The notes under the pieces are model-generated. The model ran no database searches, was not told the DNA's origin, and was given only the letters and a program-made list of their open reading frames with translations. The translations under genes were made by a program, and so were the position numbers. From Ornithinibacillus bavariensis (GTDB taxonomy: Bacteria; Bacillota; Bacilli; Bacillales; Amphibacillaceae), in the NCBI RefSeq assembly GCF_050433565.1, contig NZ_JBNPWZ010000002.1, positions 496,001 through 560,000 on the forward strand: 64,000 bases of DNA, given 5' to 3'. This document shows, one piece after another, positions 1 through 8,925 of this stretch (within the stretch, counting starts at the first letter, position 1; each line of letters starts with the position of its first letter).

Positions 1-2
1 TT

Positions 3-290
3 GTTCATCAACAAGAAGCTGGTGAGTTCCTAGCATGGATAGCAGAGAAAGACTATACGGGTCCTATCAATGTTTGTGCTAATGGAGTGATTAGCATGTC
101 AGATTTAATGCAGCTCATTGGCGAAAAAACTGGAAAGCCCCTGACTGTAGTCTCCGATGAAGAACATAATTCCCCTTATGGTGTTGGGGCTACATGGACA
201 ATGAGTAATGATAGAGCAACCAAATTAGGGTATCATTTTAGCAATTTACATGATTGGTTGCCTGAGTTAGTTACTAAATTAGCAAAATAA
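3..290 (+). CDS. NAD-dependent epimerase/dehydratase family protein, C-terminal end (partial)
   Basis: Only the last 95 codons are present; the frame is open from base 3 to the TAA at 288-290, so the 5' part lies outside the window. The segment (GPINVCANGVISMSDLMQ, then a C-terminal NLHDWLPELV helix) resembles the substrate-binding end of extended short-chain dehydrogenases acting on sugar nucleotides, where a 'gain a season of ... local ... module' pattern of Gly-Pro-Ile-Asn-Val followed by a helical Ser-Met-Ser-Asp motif is usual. The NAD-binding Rossmann half cannot be checked. The family call is inference from the C-terminus alone; the substrate is unknown. Confidence 0.55.
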   Translation, partial: VHQQEAGEFLAWIAEKDYTGPINVCANGVISMSDLMQLIGEKTGKPLTVVSDEEHNSPYGVGATWTMSNDRATKLGYHFSNLHDWLPELVTKLAK

Positions 291-301
291 TAGGGTGCCA
301 G

Positions 302-626
302 ATGTTCCGCGGATTTTGTTTACTTGCAGGATATCTGGGCATTTTCTTTTTTACTGCCAATTAAGGATCTTGAAGTAAATAACATTACTAATCCATTTAA
401 GAAGGATTTCTTAGATCAAAGTGCCAAGAAAGTGCTACATAAGTGGACAATGAAATTCTTTGTTATGTATATGGCTATTATGATCGCCATCTATCTCGTA
501 GAGTCGTTTGGGATGAATATGGTATCTGATATAGTTGTTGTAATGGGAATATTTATAATTCTTGCCGTCCTAATAATTGAAATCATGTTCCTTGTGTTAA
601 TTTATAAATATAGGGGATTGAACTAG
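302..626 (+). pseudogene. Small integral membrane protein, apparently frameshifted in a T6 run
   Basis: I do not recognise the family. The downstream frame (from about 348 to TAG 624-626) encodes a charged stretch and two hydrophobic helices. It has no good start: the TTG at 324 lacks a ribosome site. The ATG at 302, preceded by AGGGTG, opens a different frame reading MFRGFCLLAGYLGIFFF and stops at 362-364. Removing one T from the T6 run at 347-352 joins the two into one protein with an additional N-terminal hydrophobic helix leading directly into LLPIKDLEV. The gene is therefore either broken, phase-variable or affected by a sequencing error. It follows the epimerase gene by 11 bp and may share its transcript. 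Confidence 0.5.
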
Positions 627-640
627 TGTGTTCAATCCCC
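613..640. terminator. Bidirectional hairpin containing both convergent stop codons
   Basis: Perfect 11-bp stem GGGGATTGAAC-N6-GTTCAATCCCC. The TAG of the rightward membrane gene (624-626) and the TGA of the leftward hydrolase gene (632-634) both lie within the hairpin. There is no strong T run on either side, so its efficiency is uncertain. Confidence 0.6.
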
Positions 641-1525
641 TGTAATAGTTAATTGTTCCTGCGATAAAAAGCTTTTCATAATTTTTAAGTATTCTGCTGG
701 TTCTTCGATGTAAGGCATATGAGCACTTTTCTCAAAGATGTGGTATTTGCTGTTCGGTGTCAATTGACTAAAATAAACGGTTGACTCTGGAGTTGCTTCA
801 TCAAAACGACCACAGGTATAAAGTGTTGGTACTTGAATCTTGTGTAAATCTGGAGTACAGTCAAAGCTTTTCAAGTTACCTGCTACATGAAATTCTGATG
901 AGCCCCACATTATATTATATATTTCAGGGTTTTTATAGTTTACCCCTTCTTTTAAAAAAGCAGGTCTTTCAGATTCTGGCAATCTACAAACAAAATGATT
1001 ATTAAAGACTTTGATAGCTTCCTTGTATTCGTCGGATTCAGTCTCCCCATTTAACTCACATTCTTTTATTATTGACTGAACCTGATGTGGTAGTTTTTCG
1101 ATATTTTCAGCTTGATCCTTTGCCCATAATGGGGCACTTAAACAAGGACTGGAAAAAACAATACTTTGCACACCTTCAGGATTCTTTAAATAATATGCAG
1201 CAGCTAAAGTAGTCCCCCAGGAGTGTCCGAGAATATGGAACTCTTCTAATCCAAGACCATCTTTTAACTGCTTAACTTCTTCTACAAATCGATCAATATT
1301 CCATAAAGAGGTATCCTCGGGGCGGTCTGATTTCCCACAACCAAGCTGATCATATAAAATAACGGGTCTTACATCTGCTAACTCTTTTAATCCTTGCAGT
1401 GACCAGTGAGATGAACCCGGGCCACCGTGTAAAATTAAAACAGGTGCGTTATTCGTACTATTATCATGCTTCTGGTACCAAACCTTTCCTCCGGTTACTT
1501 CGATAAATCCTTCTGTGATTGGCAT
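632..1525 (-). CDS. Proline iminopeptidase-like alpha/beta hydrolase (S33 family)
   Basis: 297 residues, the usual length for bacterial proline iminopeptidases and related lactonases. The N-terminal HGGPG motif (residues 33-37) forms the oxyanion hole typical of S33 enzymes, and GHSWG (100-104) carries the nucleophile Ser102. The Asp in CGRFDEATPES and the His in KSAHMPY complete a plausible triad, and a variable helical cap lies between residues about 135 and 215. It is cytosolic, with no signal peptide. Family members release N-terminal proline from peptides, but some act on homoserine lactones or other amides, so the substrate is not certain. The start ATG has a purine-rich site (GGAGAATAAAGG) just upstream. 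It is monocistronic and ends inside the shared hairpin. Confidence 0.8.
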   Translation of the reverse strand: MPITEGFIEVTGGKVWYQKHDNSTNNAPVLILHGGPGSSHWSLQGLKELADVRPVILYDQLGCGKSDRPEDTSLWNIDRFVEEVKQLKDGLGLEEFHILGHSWGTTLAAAYYLKNPEGVQSIVFSSPCLSAPLWAKDQAENIEKLPHQVQSIIKECELNGETESDEYKEAIKVFNNHFVCRLPESERPAFLKEGVNYKNPEIYNIMWGSSEFHVAGNLKSFDCTPDLHKIQVPTLYTCGRFDEATPESTVYFSQLTPNSKYHIFEKSAHMPYIEEPAEYLKIMKSFLSQEQLTITGD

Positions 1526-1634
1526 CCTTTATTCTCCTTCCACTGTTTCGTCTGTTTTTTATCATACCATTATTGTAATTATACTTGTTGCACCAACATA
1601 AAAAAGAATCTCGTCCTGTTAAAGATAAATCTTA

Positions 1635-2471
1635 CTACTTAGCGAAATCAAAGTACTTAGTTAATAGATATGATAACCTCTTACATTCTGGTTGCTCCGC
1701 TAAATTCCCAATTAGTCCATGAATTATAGCAGAATTGTATGTTAACTCTCCTATTTGTTCCTTTAGTAGTATCAATGAATCTTTCGTAAGAGAATCTTCT
1801 ATTTTTTCCATTGTAGAATTTATTTGCTGTAAGAGAACATCCTTTTGCATTTTTTCCTTTGGAATTTCTTGAAACATTTCCAAGCTTTCATCCGTAATAA
1901 ACGGTGTGGTCATATGTTTAGCTAATATATCAGTTTTCTCTTCAAGGGATTTCGAAATTAATGCGACATCAAAGTCAATCTTATTAAAAAATAGAAAGCT
2001 CGAATAACTGTTTATTAATCCTTTAACAGTATAAACTAAATCATATTTTATCGTTGTAATTACATCACCATAGACCTTTTCTATTATTGACAAGATTGTC
2101 TGATCAGTTTTCCGGTCGTAATACCGTAATTTTTCTAGAAGTTCATCGTCTAATGACTGTGTATGTTCTTTCATAAGCAATTTGACAAAGTCTGCATGTT
2201 TTATGAATGTTTCAAAGGTAGTGTAAAAAAAACGATACAATGTAACAGGTAAGTCTCTTCCGTTGACCAGGTAGTCAATATCGGTTGTTAGCTCCTGCAT
2301 AAAATGGTCGATTAATGCTAAAATCAACTCATCCTTTGATTTGAAGGATAAGTAAAAGGCACCCTTCGAAATGCCACAGTAATCTGTAATCTGTTGGATG
2401 GATGTAGTTTCAAACCCTTGTTTTGCGAAAAGCTCGAGTGCTTTTTCCATAATTAACTGTTTTTTATTCAT
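1635..2471 (-). CDS. TetR/AcrR family transcriptional regulator of the adjacent RND pump
   Basis: 278 residues: an N-terminal TetR DNA-binding domain (residues about 5-50, with TTSIQQITDYCGISKGAFY and FKSKDELI) followed by a long helical ligand-binding domain, longer than the usual 190-210 residues. AGGAGAG lies about 11 nt before the ATG. It is divergent from the RND transporter, and a palindrome sits between the pump's -35 and -10 boxes, so the likely role is ligand-relieved repression of the pump and probably itself. The arrangement matches B. subtilis yerO-yerP (swrC), where a long TetR protein sits next to an RND permease. The ligand is unknown. Confidence 0.85.
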   Translation of the reverse strand: MNKKQLIMEKALELFAKQGFETTSIQQITDYCGISKGAFYLSFKSKDELILALIDHFMQELTTDIDYLVNGRDLPVTLYRFFYTTFETFIKHADFVKLLMKEHTQSLDDELLEKLRYYDRKTDQTILSIIEKVYGDVITTIKYDLVYTVKGLINSYSSFLFFNKIDFDVALISKSLEEKTDILAKHMTTPFITDESLEMFQEIPKEKMQKDVLLQQINSTMEKIEDSLTKDSLILLKEQIGELTYNSAIIHGLIGNLAEQPECKRLSYLLTKYFDFAK

Positions 2472-2506
2472 TTTGTAAATTCTCTCCTAAAATAACGTAC
2501 ATATAG

Positions 2507-2536
2507 TTGACAAAATGACCGGTTAGTCATTAGTAT
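2507..2536 (+). promoter_or_regulatory. Sigma-A promoter of the RND transporter
   Basis: TTGACA (2507-2512), 18-bp spacer, TAGTAT (2531-2536). The predicted start of transcription is about 2543, which coincides with the first in-frame ATG and argues for the downstream GTG as the translation start. Confidence 0.65.
2514..2531. promoter_or_regulatory. Probable TetR-family operator
   Basis: Inverted repeat AATGAC-N6-GTCATT lying wholly inside the spacer between the -35 and -10 boxes of the pump promoter. Binding there would block RNA polymerase. It is the only palindrome seen in the 70-bp divergent region. Assignment to the adjacent TetR protein is inference. Confidence 0.6.
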
Positions 2537-2578
2537 AGAAAAATGAGTTCGTATAGTCAATATAAGGTAGGTGTAAAT

Positions 2579-5500
2579 GTGAAGAATTTTGTTAATTTTG
2601 TAATTAAGAATAAGTTAGCGGTATGGATATTAACGATTATTATCATTTTCTCTGGTATGTACTCTGGTACTCGGATGAAAACTGAAATGATCCCAGATAT
2701 ATCTATTCCTTATTTAATGGTTACTGGTGTTTATCCAGGAGCTACACCTGAAAAGGTCATGGAAGAAGTATCTATTCCAATAGAAAAAATTGTTGAGAAT
2801 CTTGAGGATGTAAAAGCAGTTTATTCGAATTCGTACTCCAATATGGCAAGTATTCAAGTAGAGTATGATTATGGAATTGATATGGATGAAGCAAAACGAG
2901 CACTAGATTCTGCACTTGATAATGTGACATTACCTGAAGGAGCAGAGGCACCAACCATAACAGCTATTAGCATGGATATGATGCCAGTAGTTGTTCTCAG
3001 TGTTAGTAGTGATACGGAGGATATCGTTGATTTAACCTCTACTGTTGAAGATATTATTCTTCCCAATCTAGAAAAATTAGATGGAGTTGCATCTGCAACA
3101 ACAACAGGTCAACATATTGAGGATATTGAGTTGCGATATGATGAAGAAAAAATGGCTGCACTTGGTATAACTGAAGATGATGTCAAGCAAATGATTCAGG
3201 CAAGTGATATGTCCGTATCCTTAGGACTGTTTGAATTTAAAGAAGGGGAACAGGCAGTAGCAGTAGATGGGAAGTTCATGTCTGAGGATGACTTGAAAAA
3301 CATGTTAATCCCTGTTACACCTTCTGAAACACAACCACTTCCATTTGTGAAGCTTAGTGATATTGCTTCGGTTGAAGTTGTAGGTAAAGTTCAATCAGTA
3401 TCTCGTACTAACGGTGAAAATGCGATTGCCATTCAGGTAGTAAAGGGTCAGGATGCCAATACTGTTGATGTGGTGAATGCTGTTAAAGACTTAATGAAAG
3501 AAGAAGAGGGTAAGATTGAGGGCTTAAATGTTGATATTTCCCTTGACCAAGGTGAGCCAATTGAAGAATCTGTAGCCACTATGGTTGAAAAGGCAGTCTT
3601 TGGTGGATTAATCGCAGTGCTTATCATTCTACTTTTCTTACGCGATTTTAAATCAACAATAATTTCTATTATCTCTATCCCATTATCGATTTTCATAGCG
3701 ATGATGCTACTAAATTGGATGGATATAACATTGAATATTATGACGCTTGGAGCAATCACTGTAGCGATAGGACGTGTAATTGATGACTCCATTGTTGTCG
3801 TGGAAAATATATACCGGCGTCTACATCTAAAGACTGAGAAGCTTAATGGTCGGGCATTAATACGAGAAGCAACACTTGAAATGTTCAGGCCAATTGCTTC
3901 TTCAACCTTAGTAACAGTTGCGGTATTTGCACCAATGATATTTGTTGGAGGCATGGTTGGTGAGTTATTCATGCCATTTGCCCTTACCATGACATTTGCA
4001 TTAGGTGGATCACTTCTTGTTGCAATTACTGTAGTACCAGCATTGTCTCATTTCCTATTTAAGAAAAAGCTATACAGTGAAAAAACAGAAGTGAAGCATA
4101 AAGAAGCTGGAAAATTAGCGAATTGGTATAAGAGTATTTTAAGGTGGACACTAAACCATAAAATAATTACTTCTACAGTTGCAATTCTTTTATTAGTAGG
4201 AAGTTTATTATTAACACCACTAATTGGATTTAGCTTTCTCGGTAGTGAAGAAGAAAAAGTTATGTACTTAACGTACACACCAGCAACTGGTGAATTACCA
4301 GATGAGACATTAGAAAATGTAACAGCAGTTGAACAAGAAATGCTAAAACGTGATGATATAGATATTGTACAGCTTTCCATAACTGACAACGATCCACAGG
4401 CTTCCATGATGGTTGGCGGTGGTGGGGCATTGATGTATTTAATCTTTGACCCTGATATGAAGGATTTCCCAAAGGTTCGAGAAGAAATTGAGGAGTATGT
4501 ATTTAATATTGGACAGTCTGGAGAATGGAAGAGTCAAAACTTCTCAACGATGTCATTTGCTTCTAATGAACTAAGCTATACATTATATAGTGAAGACTTA
4601 GATAAACTGAATGATTCAGTTGATAAGGTTGAAGAAATATTAAAAGAGAACAAAGGGCTGAAGGATGTATCATCCAGCAAAGAGGACTCCTATGTTGAAT
4701 ATACATTTAAAGTAAGCCAGGATGAATTGCTGCAATATGGCTTAACAACTGGGCAAATTGTTATGCTATTGAATCCTAATCGAACGGAGGACGTTCTAAC
4801 AACCATCGAAAAAGATGGAAATGAATTGAATGTTATCGTTCAGCACGAACAGCAAACAGAGAAACCTAAGTCTATCGATGAATTATTAGATACAGAAGTA
4901 GAAACGGCACTTGGAACAACAATGCCACTATCTGAATTGGTAACAGTAGAAGAGGGAACAACTCTAAATACATTAGCCCGTAGTAAGGGTGAGTATTATG
5001 CATCTGTTACTGGAACAATTTTAGAAGATGATATTTCAAAGGTATCTTCTGAAGTTGATAAGGCGGTTGATAAGTTAGAGCTACCAAAAGGTGTTTCTGT
5101 AGGTGTATCTGGAGTAACTGCTGATATGGAAGAAACATTTACACAGCTTGGTTTTGCTATGTTAGCTGCTATTCTAATCGTTTACTTTATCCTTGTCGTA
5201 ACGTTTGGTGAGGGGCTAGCACCATTTGCAATACTATTCTCCCTACCATTTACGGTCATTGGTTCTTTAGTAGGTTTATTAATTGCAGGTGAAACTATAT
5301 CTGTGACAGTGATGATGGGGCTATTGATGTTAATTGGTATTGTCGTAACGAATGCAATTGTATTAGTAGACCGCATTATTCATATGGAACATGATGGCTT
5401 AGAGATGCGTGAAGCTATTCTTGAGGCAGGAGCTACCCGACTACGTCCAATCCTCATGACTGCTATTGCAACAATTGGAGCTCTGGTTCCGATGTTGTTT

Positions 5501-5659
5501 GGTGATGCAGGTGGAGGTCTGATTTCGAAAGGTCTAGCAATTACGGTAATCGGTGGACTTGCGAGCTCCACATTGTTAACATTGATTGTCGTACCAATTG
5601 TCTATGAAATCCTATCCAAAATGTTTAAGAAAAATCGTAAGGAAATACAGGAGAATTAA
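2579..5659 (+). CDS. RND family efflux transporter permease (SwrC/YerP-like)
   Basis: 1026 residues from the GTG at 2579; the ATG at 2543 would add 12 residues but coincides with the predicted transcription start, whereas the GTG has AGGTAGGTG five bases upstream and begins MKNFVNFVIKNKLAVW as SwrC-type proteins do. Typical RND layout: TM1 at residues about 12-30, a large extracytoplasmic porter loop, TM2-6, a second loop, TM8-12. TM4 carries GRVIDDSIVVVENI with the proton-relay Asp pair at residues 402-403. It exports amphiphilic compounds by proton antiport; the B. subtilis homologue confers surfactin tolerance. No membrane-fusion protein gene is adjacent, as is common in Firmicutes. Confidence 0.9.
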   Translation: MKNFVNFVIKNKLAVWILTIIIIFSGMYSGTRMKTEMIPDISIPYLMVTGVYPGATPEKVMEEVSIPIEKIVENLEDVKAVYSNSYSNMASIQVEYDYGIDMDEAKRALDSALDNVTLPEGAEAPTITAISMDMMPVVVLSVSSDTEDIVDLTSTVEDIILPNLEKLDGVASATTTGQHIEDIELRYDEEKMAALGITEDDVKQMIQASDMSVSLGLFEFKEGEQAVAVDGKFMSEDDLKNMLIPVTPSETQPLPFVKLSDIASVEVVGKVQSVSRTNGENAIAIQVVKGQDANTVDVVNAVKDLMKEEEGKIEGLNVDISLDQGEPIEESVATMVEKAVFGGLIAVLIILLFLRDFKSTIISIISIPLSIFIAMMLLNWMDITLNIMTLGAITVAIGRVIDDSIVVVENIYRRLHLKTEKLNGRALIREATLEMFRPIASSTLVTVAVFAPMIFVGGMVGELFMPFALTMTFALGGSLLVAITVVPALSHFLFKKKLYSEKTEVKHKEAGKLANWYKSILRWTLNHKIITSTVAILLLVGSLLLTPLIGFSFLGSEEEKVMYLTYTPATGELPDETLENVTAVEQEMLKRDDIDIVQLSITDNDPQASMMVGGGGALMYLIFDPDMKDFPKVREEIEEYVFNIGQSGEWKSQNFSTMSFASNELSYTLYSEDLDKLNDSVDKVEEILKENKGLKDVSSSKEDSYVEYTFKVSQDELLQYGLTTGQIVMLLNPNRTEDVLTTIEKDGNELNVIVQHEQQTEKPKSIDELLDTEVETALGTTMPLSELVTVEEGTTLNTLARSKGEYYASVTGTILEDDISKVSSEVDKAVDKLELPKGVSVGVSGVTADMEETFTQLGFAMLAAILIVYFILVVTFGEGLAPFAILFSLPFTVIGSLVGLLIAGETISVTVMMGLLMLIGIVVTNAIVLVDRIIHMEHDGLEMREAILEAGATRLRPILMTAIATIGALVPMLFGDAGGGLISKGLAITVIGGLASSTLLTLIVVPIVYEILSKMFKKNRKEIQEN

Positions 5660-5664
5660 AGAGA

Positions 5665-5697
5665 AATGAGGGCCAATAATAAGGTCCTCATTTTTTT
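5665..5697 (+). terminator. Rho-independent terminator of the RND gene
   Basis: Stem AATGAGGGCC / GGTCCTCATT (one G-U pair) with an 8-nt loop, followed by seven T residues. Confidence 0.85.
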
Positions 5698-5759
5698 ATG
5701 TTCCCAACGACGAAAAGTGTATGCATAAGCTAAGACGTTTGACCATGTATAGTTATTAG

Positions 5760-5788
5760 TGACTTAGAGGTATTTGTTCTATTATAAT
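5760..5788 (+). promoter_or_regulatory. Possible sigma-A promoter of the DUF819 gene
   Basis: A consensus TATAAT (5783-5788) with a weak -35, TGACTT (5760-5765), at 17-bp spacing, 35 bp before the ATG. Confidence 0.4.
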
Positions 5789-5822
5789 GTGGAGAGATAT
5801 TGTGTTTTAGGAGGAAATCAAT

Positions 5823-7037
5823 ATGTTTTATGCAATCATACAGTCTGATGATACATGGATATTATGGGCATTTTTAGCAGGTTGGGCTGGTATCAGTATT
5901 TATCTGGAACAAAAATATGAATGGGCTTCAAAAATATCAGGTGCGATAATTGCTTTAGTAGGTGCGATGTTACTGGCTAATTTTAATATTATTCCAACCG
6001 AATCACCAGTCTATGACACCGTATGGAGTTATGTTGTTCCACTTGCAATACCGTTACTTCTCTTTCAATCCAATATATTAAAAATATGGAATGAAAGTGG
6101 AAGGTTACTGATTATTTTCTTAATCAGCTCGATAGGTACTGTTGTTGGTGCTATTGTCGGATTCTTTTTATTAAAGGATCTTATACCGGAATTATATAAG
6201 GTTGTAGCCATGATGACAGGCTCTTACATAGGTGGTAGTGTGAACCTTGCTGCACTTTCCGCTAGATTTGAAACACCAGGAGAACTAATTTCTGCCACGG
6301 TTGTAGCAGATAATCTCATGATGGCGCTGTACTTTTTAGTGTTAATGGTCATTCCGACAATTGCCTTTTTTAGAAAAAGATTTAGGGCGCCACATCAAGA
6401 ACTAGTGGAGCAATCTTCAAACAAAGAAAACAAAAACCAAGCTGCATCTTATTGGAAGGGAAAGGAAATTTCATTACAGGATATAGGATTGGCAGTTGGT
6501 TCTGCGTTTGCATTAGTAGCCATTTCATTTAAGCTAGCAGAAATATTTGATAAGCTTATTCCTACTGATGGCAATTTTATTCTAACAGCTTTAAATGGAA
6601 TTTTTGGTGATAACTATTTAATGCTGACGACAATCACCCTATTATCGGTGACCATATTTTCTCGTTTCTTTGAAAAAATCCGAGGTGCACAAGAAATAGG
6701 AACCTATTTAATATATATCTTCTTCGTCGTTATAGGAGTACCTGCCTCCATTCCTGTAATTATACAAAATGCACCATTATTGTTTGTATTAGTGTTTGTT
6801 ATGGTTGCATTAAACATGTTTATTTCTTTCCTTTTTGGTAAACTATTTAAATTTAATCTGGAAGAAATAATACTAGCAAGTAATGCCAACATTGGTGGTC
6901 CAACAACAGCAGCAGCAATGGCTATATCCAAAGGGTGGAGCAAGCTAGTAGCTCCAGTTTTAATTGTTGGTACACTTGGGTACGTAATAGGAAATTATAT
7001 TGGTGCTGCAATTGGGGTATGGCTGGGGCTATTTTGA
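5823..7037 (+). CDS. DUF819 family integral membrane protein
   Basis: 404 residues with about 11 hydrophobic segments and no signal peptide. The Gly-rich motif GSYIGGSVNLAALSARF (residues about 137-153) and the late NANIGGPTTAAAMA motif (about 357-370) are the hallmarks of the DUF819 (YjcL-like) family. The two related motifs suggest an inverted-repeat transporter fold. The family is thought to transport small organic solutes, but no substrate is established. The central cytoplasmic loop (about 185-215) is highly charged. The start ATG follows TAGGAGGAAATCAAT. It is monocistronic, bounded by terminators on both sides. Confidence 0.85.
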   Translation: MFYAIIQSDDTWILWAFLAGWAGISIYLEQKYEWASKISGAIIALVGAMLLANFNIIPTESPVYDTVWSYVVPLAIPLLLFQSNILKIWNESGRLLIIFLISSIGTVVGAIVGFFLLKDLIPELYKVVAMMTGSYIGGSVNLAALSARFETPGELISATVVADNLMMALYFLVLMVIPTIAFFRKRFRAPHQELVEQSSNKENKNQAASYWKGKEISLQDIGLAVGSAFALVAISFKLAEIFDKLIPTDGNFILTALNGIFGDNYLMLTTITLLSVTIFSRFFEKIRGAQEIGTYLIYIFFVVIGVPASIPVIIQNAPLLFVLVFVMVALNMFISFLFGKLFKFNLEEIILASNANIGGPTTAAAMAISKGWSKLVAPVLIVGTLGYVIGNYIGAAIGVWLGLF

Positions 7038-7039
7038 TA

Positions 7040-7073
7040 GGGGAAAGGCGTCTGCCTTTGCCCCCTTTTTTTT
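7040..7073 (+). terminator. Rho-independent terminator of the DUF819 gene
   Basis: Stem GGGGAAAGGC / GCCTTTGCCCC (one bulged G) with a 4-nt loop, followed by eight T residues. Confidence 0.9.
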
Positions 7074-7150
7074 GTTTCCGTATTGTTAGCAGCTGCTATT
7101 GAAGATATGATACTCCATTAAATAGTTACAATTTAGATGGTAGCTGATTA

Positions 7151-7470
7151 ACATCATTTAGGTAGATATTATGAATGAGATGATGCATAGAGGATGTGTA
7201 GACATCATTTTGGCAGATGGATACGACTGAAATGATACATAGAGCGTCTGTAAACATCATTTTGATAAAAGGATATGAATGAAATGATGCATAGAGGACG
7301 TGTAGACATCATTTTGGCAGATGGATACGAATGAAATGATGTATAGAGCGTCTGTAAACATCATTTTGATAAAAGGATATGAACGAAATGATGCATAGAG
7401 GACGTGTAAACAACATTTCGGCAGAAGGATACGAATGAAATGATTTCTAAAGGACATGTAAACATCATTC
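7151..7470. repeat. Minisatellite: six 51/52-bp units with internal inverted repeats
   Basis: Units begin with ACATCATTT at 7151, 7202, 7254, 7306, 7358 and 7410 (there ACAACATTT), and a truncated seventh starts at 7462; the spacing is 51 once and then exactly 52. Each full unit contains CATCATTT and, about 20 bp later, its reverse complement AAATGATG (with point differences), so each can fold as a hairpin. From 7202 to 7410 two subtypes alternate: one with GGCAGATGGATACG and GAGCGTCTG, the other with GATAAAAGGATATG and GAGGACGTG. Because 52 is not a multiple of three, the short minus-strand frame running through it is not believed to be a gene. Confidence 0.85.
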
Positions 7471-7851
7471 ACCTCGAAGATTACCCAATAAAATGAATCT
7501 TAGTGATTAACTAAACATTATTTTGGTGGAAAACTAAAGTTGTTCTTATTCTGTGTTTATTTTTAACGGGCACATAAGGGGAGAATAGGTATAAGTGAAG
7601 CACTGTGGCTCGATTAATTAGAGGTTGAAATAAAGTAAGAATGTGGAAGAAGCAAAATTAGCTTTCACATGCTCAAAATAGGATAACGAAAAGAGCTAGG
7701 CAGTTTATTAGCAAAGCACGCAACTTTTATTGTACTATTACATGAGAACTAATCTCATTTATCATTAGTAACGTATGTTCTATACAAATATTTGGAAAAT
7801 CATATTTAACGTCTGAAATATGCAGTGCGTAGTAGAAAGAAGGGAAAACTG
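7471..7851. other. Gene-free region between the repeat array and the monooxygenase
   Basis: No credible coding frame. The only structure seen is a short inverted repeat ACTAA-N12-TTAGT near 7748-7769. No convincing sigma-A promoter for the downstream operon was identified. Confidence 0.5.
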
Positions 7852-8925
7852 TTGGAAGCATACCGTATTAATCCAAAGAACGGACTAGAATTCGGTCTTT
7901 ATACATTAGGGGATCATATCGCTAACCCACATACAGGAGAAAGAATCTCAGCAAGACAACGAATAAATGAAATAATCGAATTGGCATCGTTAGCAGAGCA
8001 AGCTGGTATTGACTTTTTTAGTGTAGGAGAGAGCCATCAGGAGTATTTCACAACACAAGCACACACTGTTGTATTAAGTGCGATTGCTCAAGCAACGAAA
8101 AAAATTAAACTAGCCAGCTCTTCAACGATTATCAGTACACTGGATCCTGTTCGTGTTTATGAGGATTTTGCTACTATCGATTTAATTTCTAATGGTCGTA
8201 CAGAGATAGTTGCAGGTCGAGCATCAAGGGTCGGTGTTTTTGAATTGCTAGGATATGATTTAAGAGATTATGAGGAATTATTTGAAGAAAAGTTTGAATT
8301 GCTACTCAAAATTAATGAGGAAGAAGTTGTCAATTGGAGTGGGGAATATCGAGCACCACTCAAAAATGCAAAAATACTTCCAAGACCAGTGAACGGATCC
8401 TTACCGATATGGAGAGCCGTTGGTGGACCGCCTTCGAGTGCAATTAAGGCTGGTTATCGAGGTGTACCGATGTTTCTCGCTATGTTAGGTGGACCTGCCA
8501 ATAGCTTTAAACACTCCATTGACGCATATAGGGAAGCCGCTAGACTGAACGGACATCAGCCAGATGAACTTCCAATAGCTACAGCAGGATTTTTCTATGC
8601 TGCTGAGACTACACAGCAAGCACAACGAGAAACATATGACTTTATTAATGAAGGTATGAAGCTAACCAATGGACGTGGATTTCCGAAGCAGCATTTTGCT
8701 CAAGGTGCACATCCTCATGATGTGATGAATATTGGTAGCCCTGAGCTAATTATTGAAAAGATTTTATATCAGCATGAGGTTTTCGGACATCAGCGATATA
8801 TTGCACAGATGGACTTTGGTGGAATTACTTTCGATAATTTAAAACGAAATATTGATCTAATTGGTGAGAAGATTTTACCAGTAATAAAGAAGTATACTCG
8901 GGAGAAATCGGAGGGACAATCATGA
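7852..8925 (+). CDS. LLM-class flavin-dependent monooxygenase (luciferase-like)
   Basis: 357 residues from the TTG at 7852, which has AAAGAAGGG about six bases upstream; a GTG at 7825 would add nine residues but has no site. It begins MEAYRINPKNGLEFGLYTLGDH, and the TIM-barrel pattern of bacterial luciferase-like proteins follows (FFSVGESHQEYF, SSTIISTLDPVRVYEDFATIDLIS, GRASRVGVFELLGYDL). These enzymes oxygenate substrates using reduced FMN supplied by a separate reductase. The next gene, overlapping by 4 bp (ATGA), is a predicted FMN reductase, so the two form a two-component monooxygenase. The substrate is unknown; alkanesulfonate or other small organic molecules are family precedents. Confidence 0.85.
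   Translation: MEAYRINPKNGLEFGLYTLGDHIANPHTGERISARQRINEIIELASLAEQAGIDFFSVGESHQEYFTTQAHTVVLSAIAQATKKIKLASSSTIISTLDPVRVYEDFATIDLISNGRTEIVAGRASRVGVFELLGYDLRDYEELFEEKFELLLKINEEEVVNWSGEYRAPLKNAKILPRPVNGSLPIWRAVGGPPSSAIKAGYRGVPMFLAMLGGPANSFKHSIDAYREAARLNGHQPDELPIATAGFFYAAETTQQAQRETYDFINEGMKLTNGRGFPKQHFAQGAHPHDVMNIGSPELIIEKILYQHEVFGHQRYIAQMDFGGITFDNLKRNIDLIGEKILPVIKKYTREKSEGQS

Noticed and set aside
3448..3990. 180-codon minus-strand frame inside the RND gene
   Set aside because: Antisense shadow of membrane codons; low-complexity Ile/Ser composition and no ribosome site.
7151..7470. Resemblance to a CRISPR array
   Set aside because: Units are continuous direct repeats with point differences; there are no unique spacers and no cas genes.
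7257..7472. 71-codon minus-strand frame through the 52-bp array
   Set aside because: It changes repeat phase at every unit, has no ribosome site, and exists only because the repeat lacks stops.
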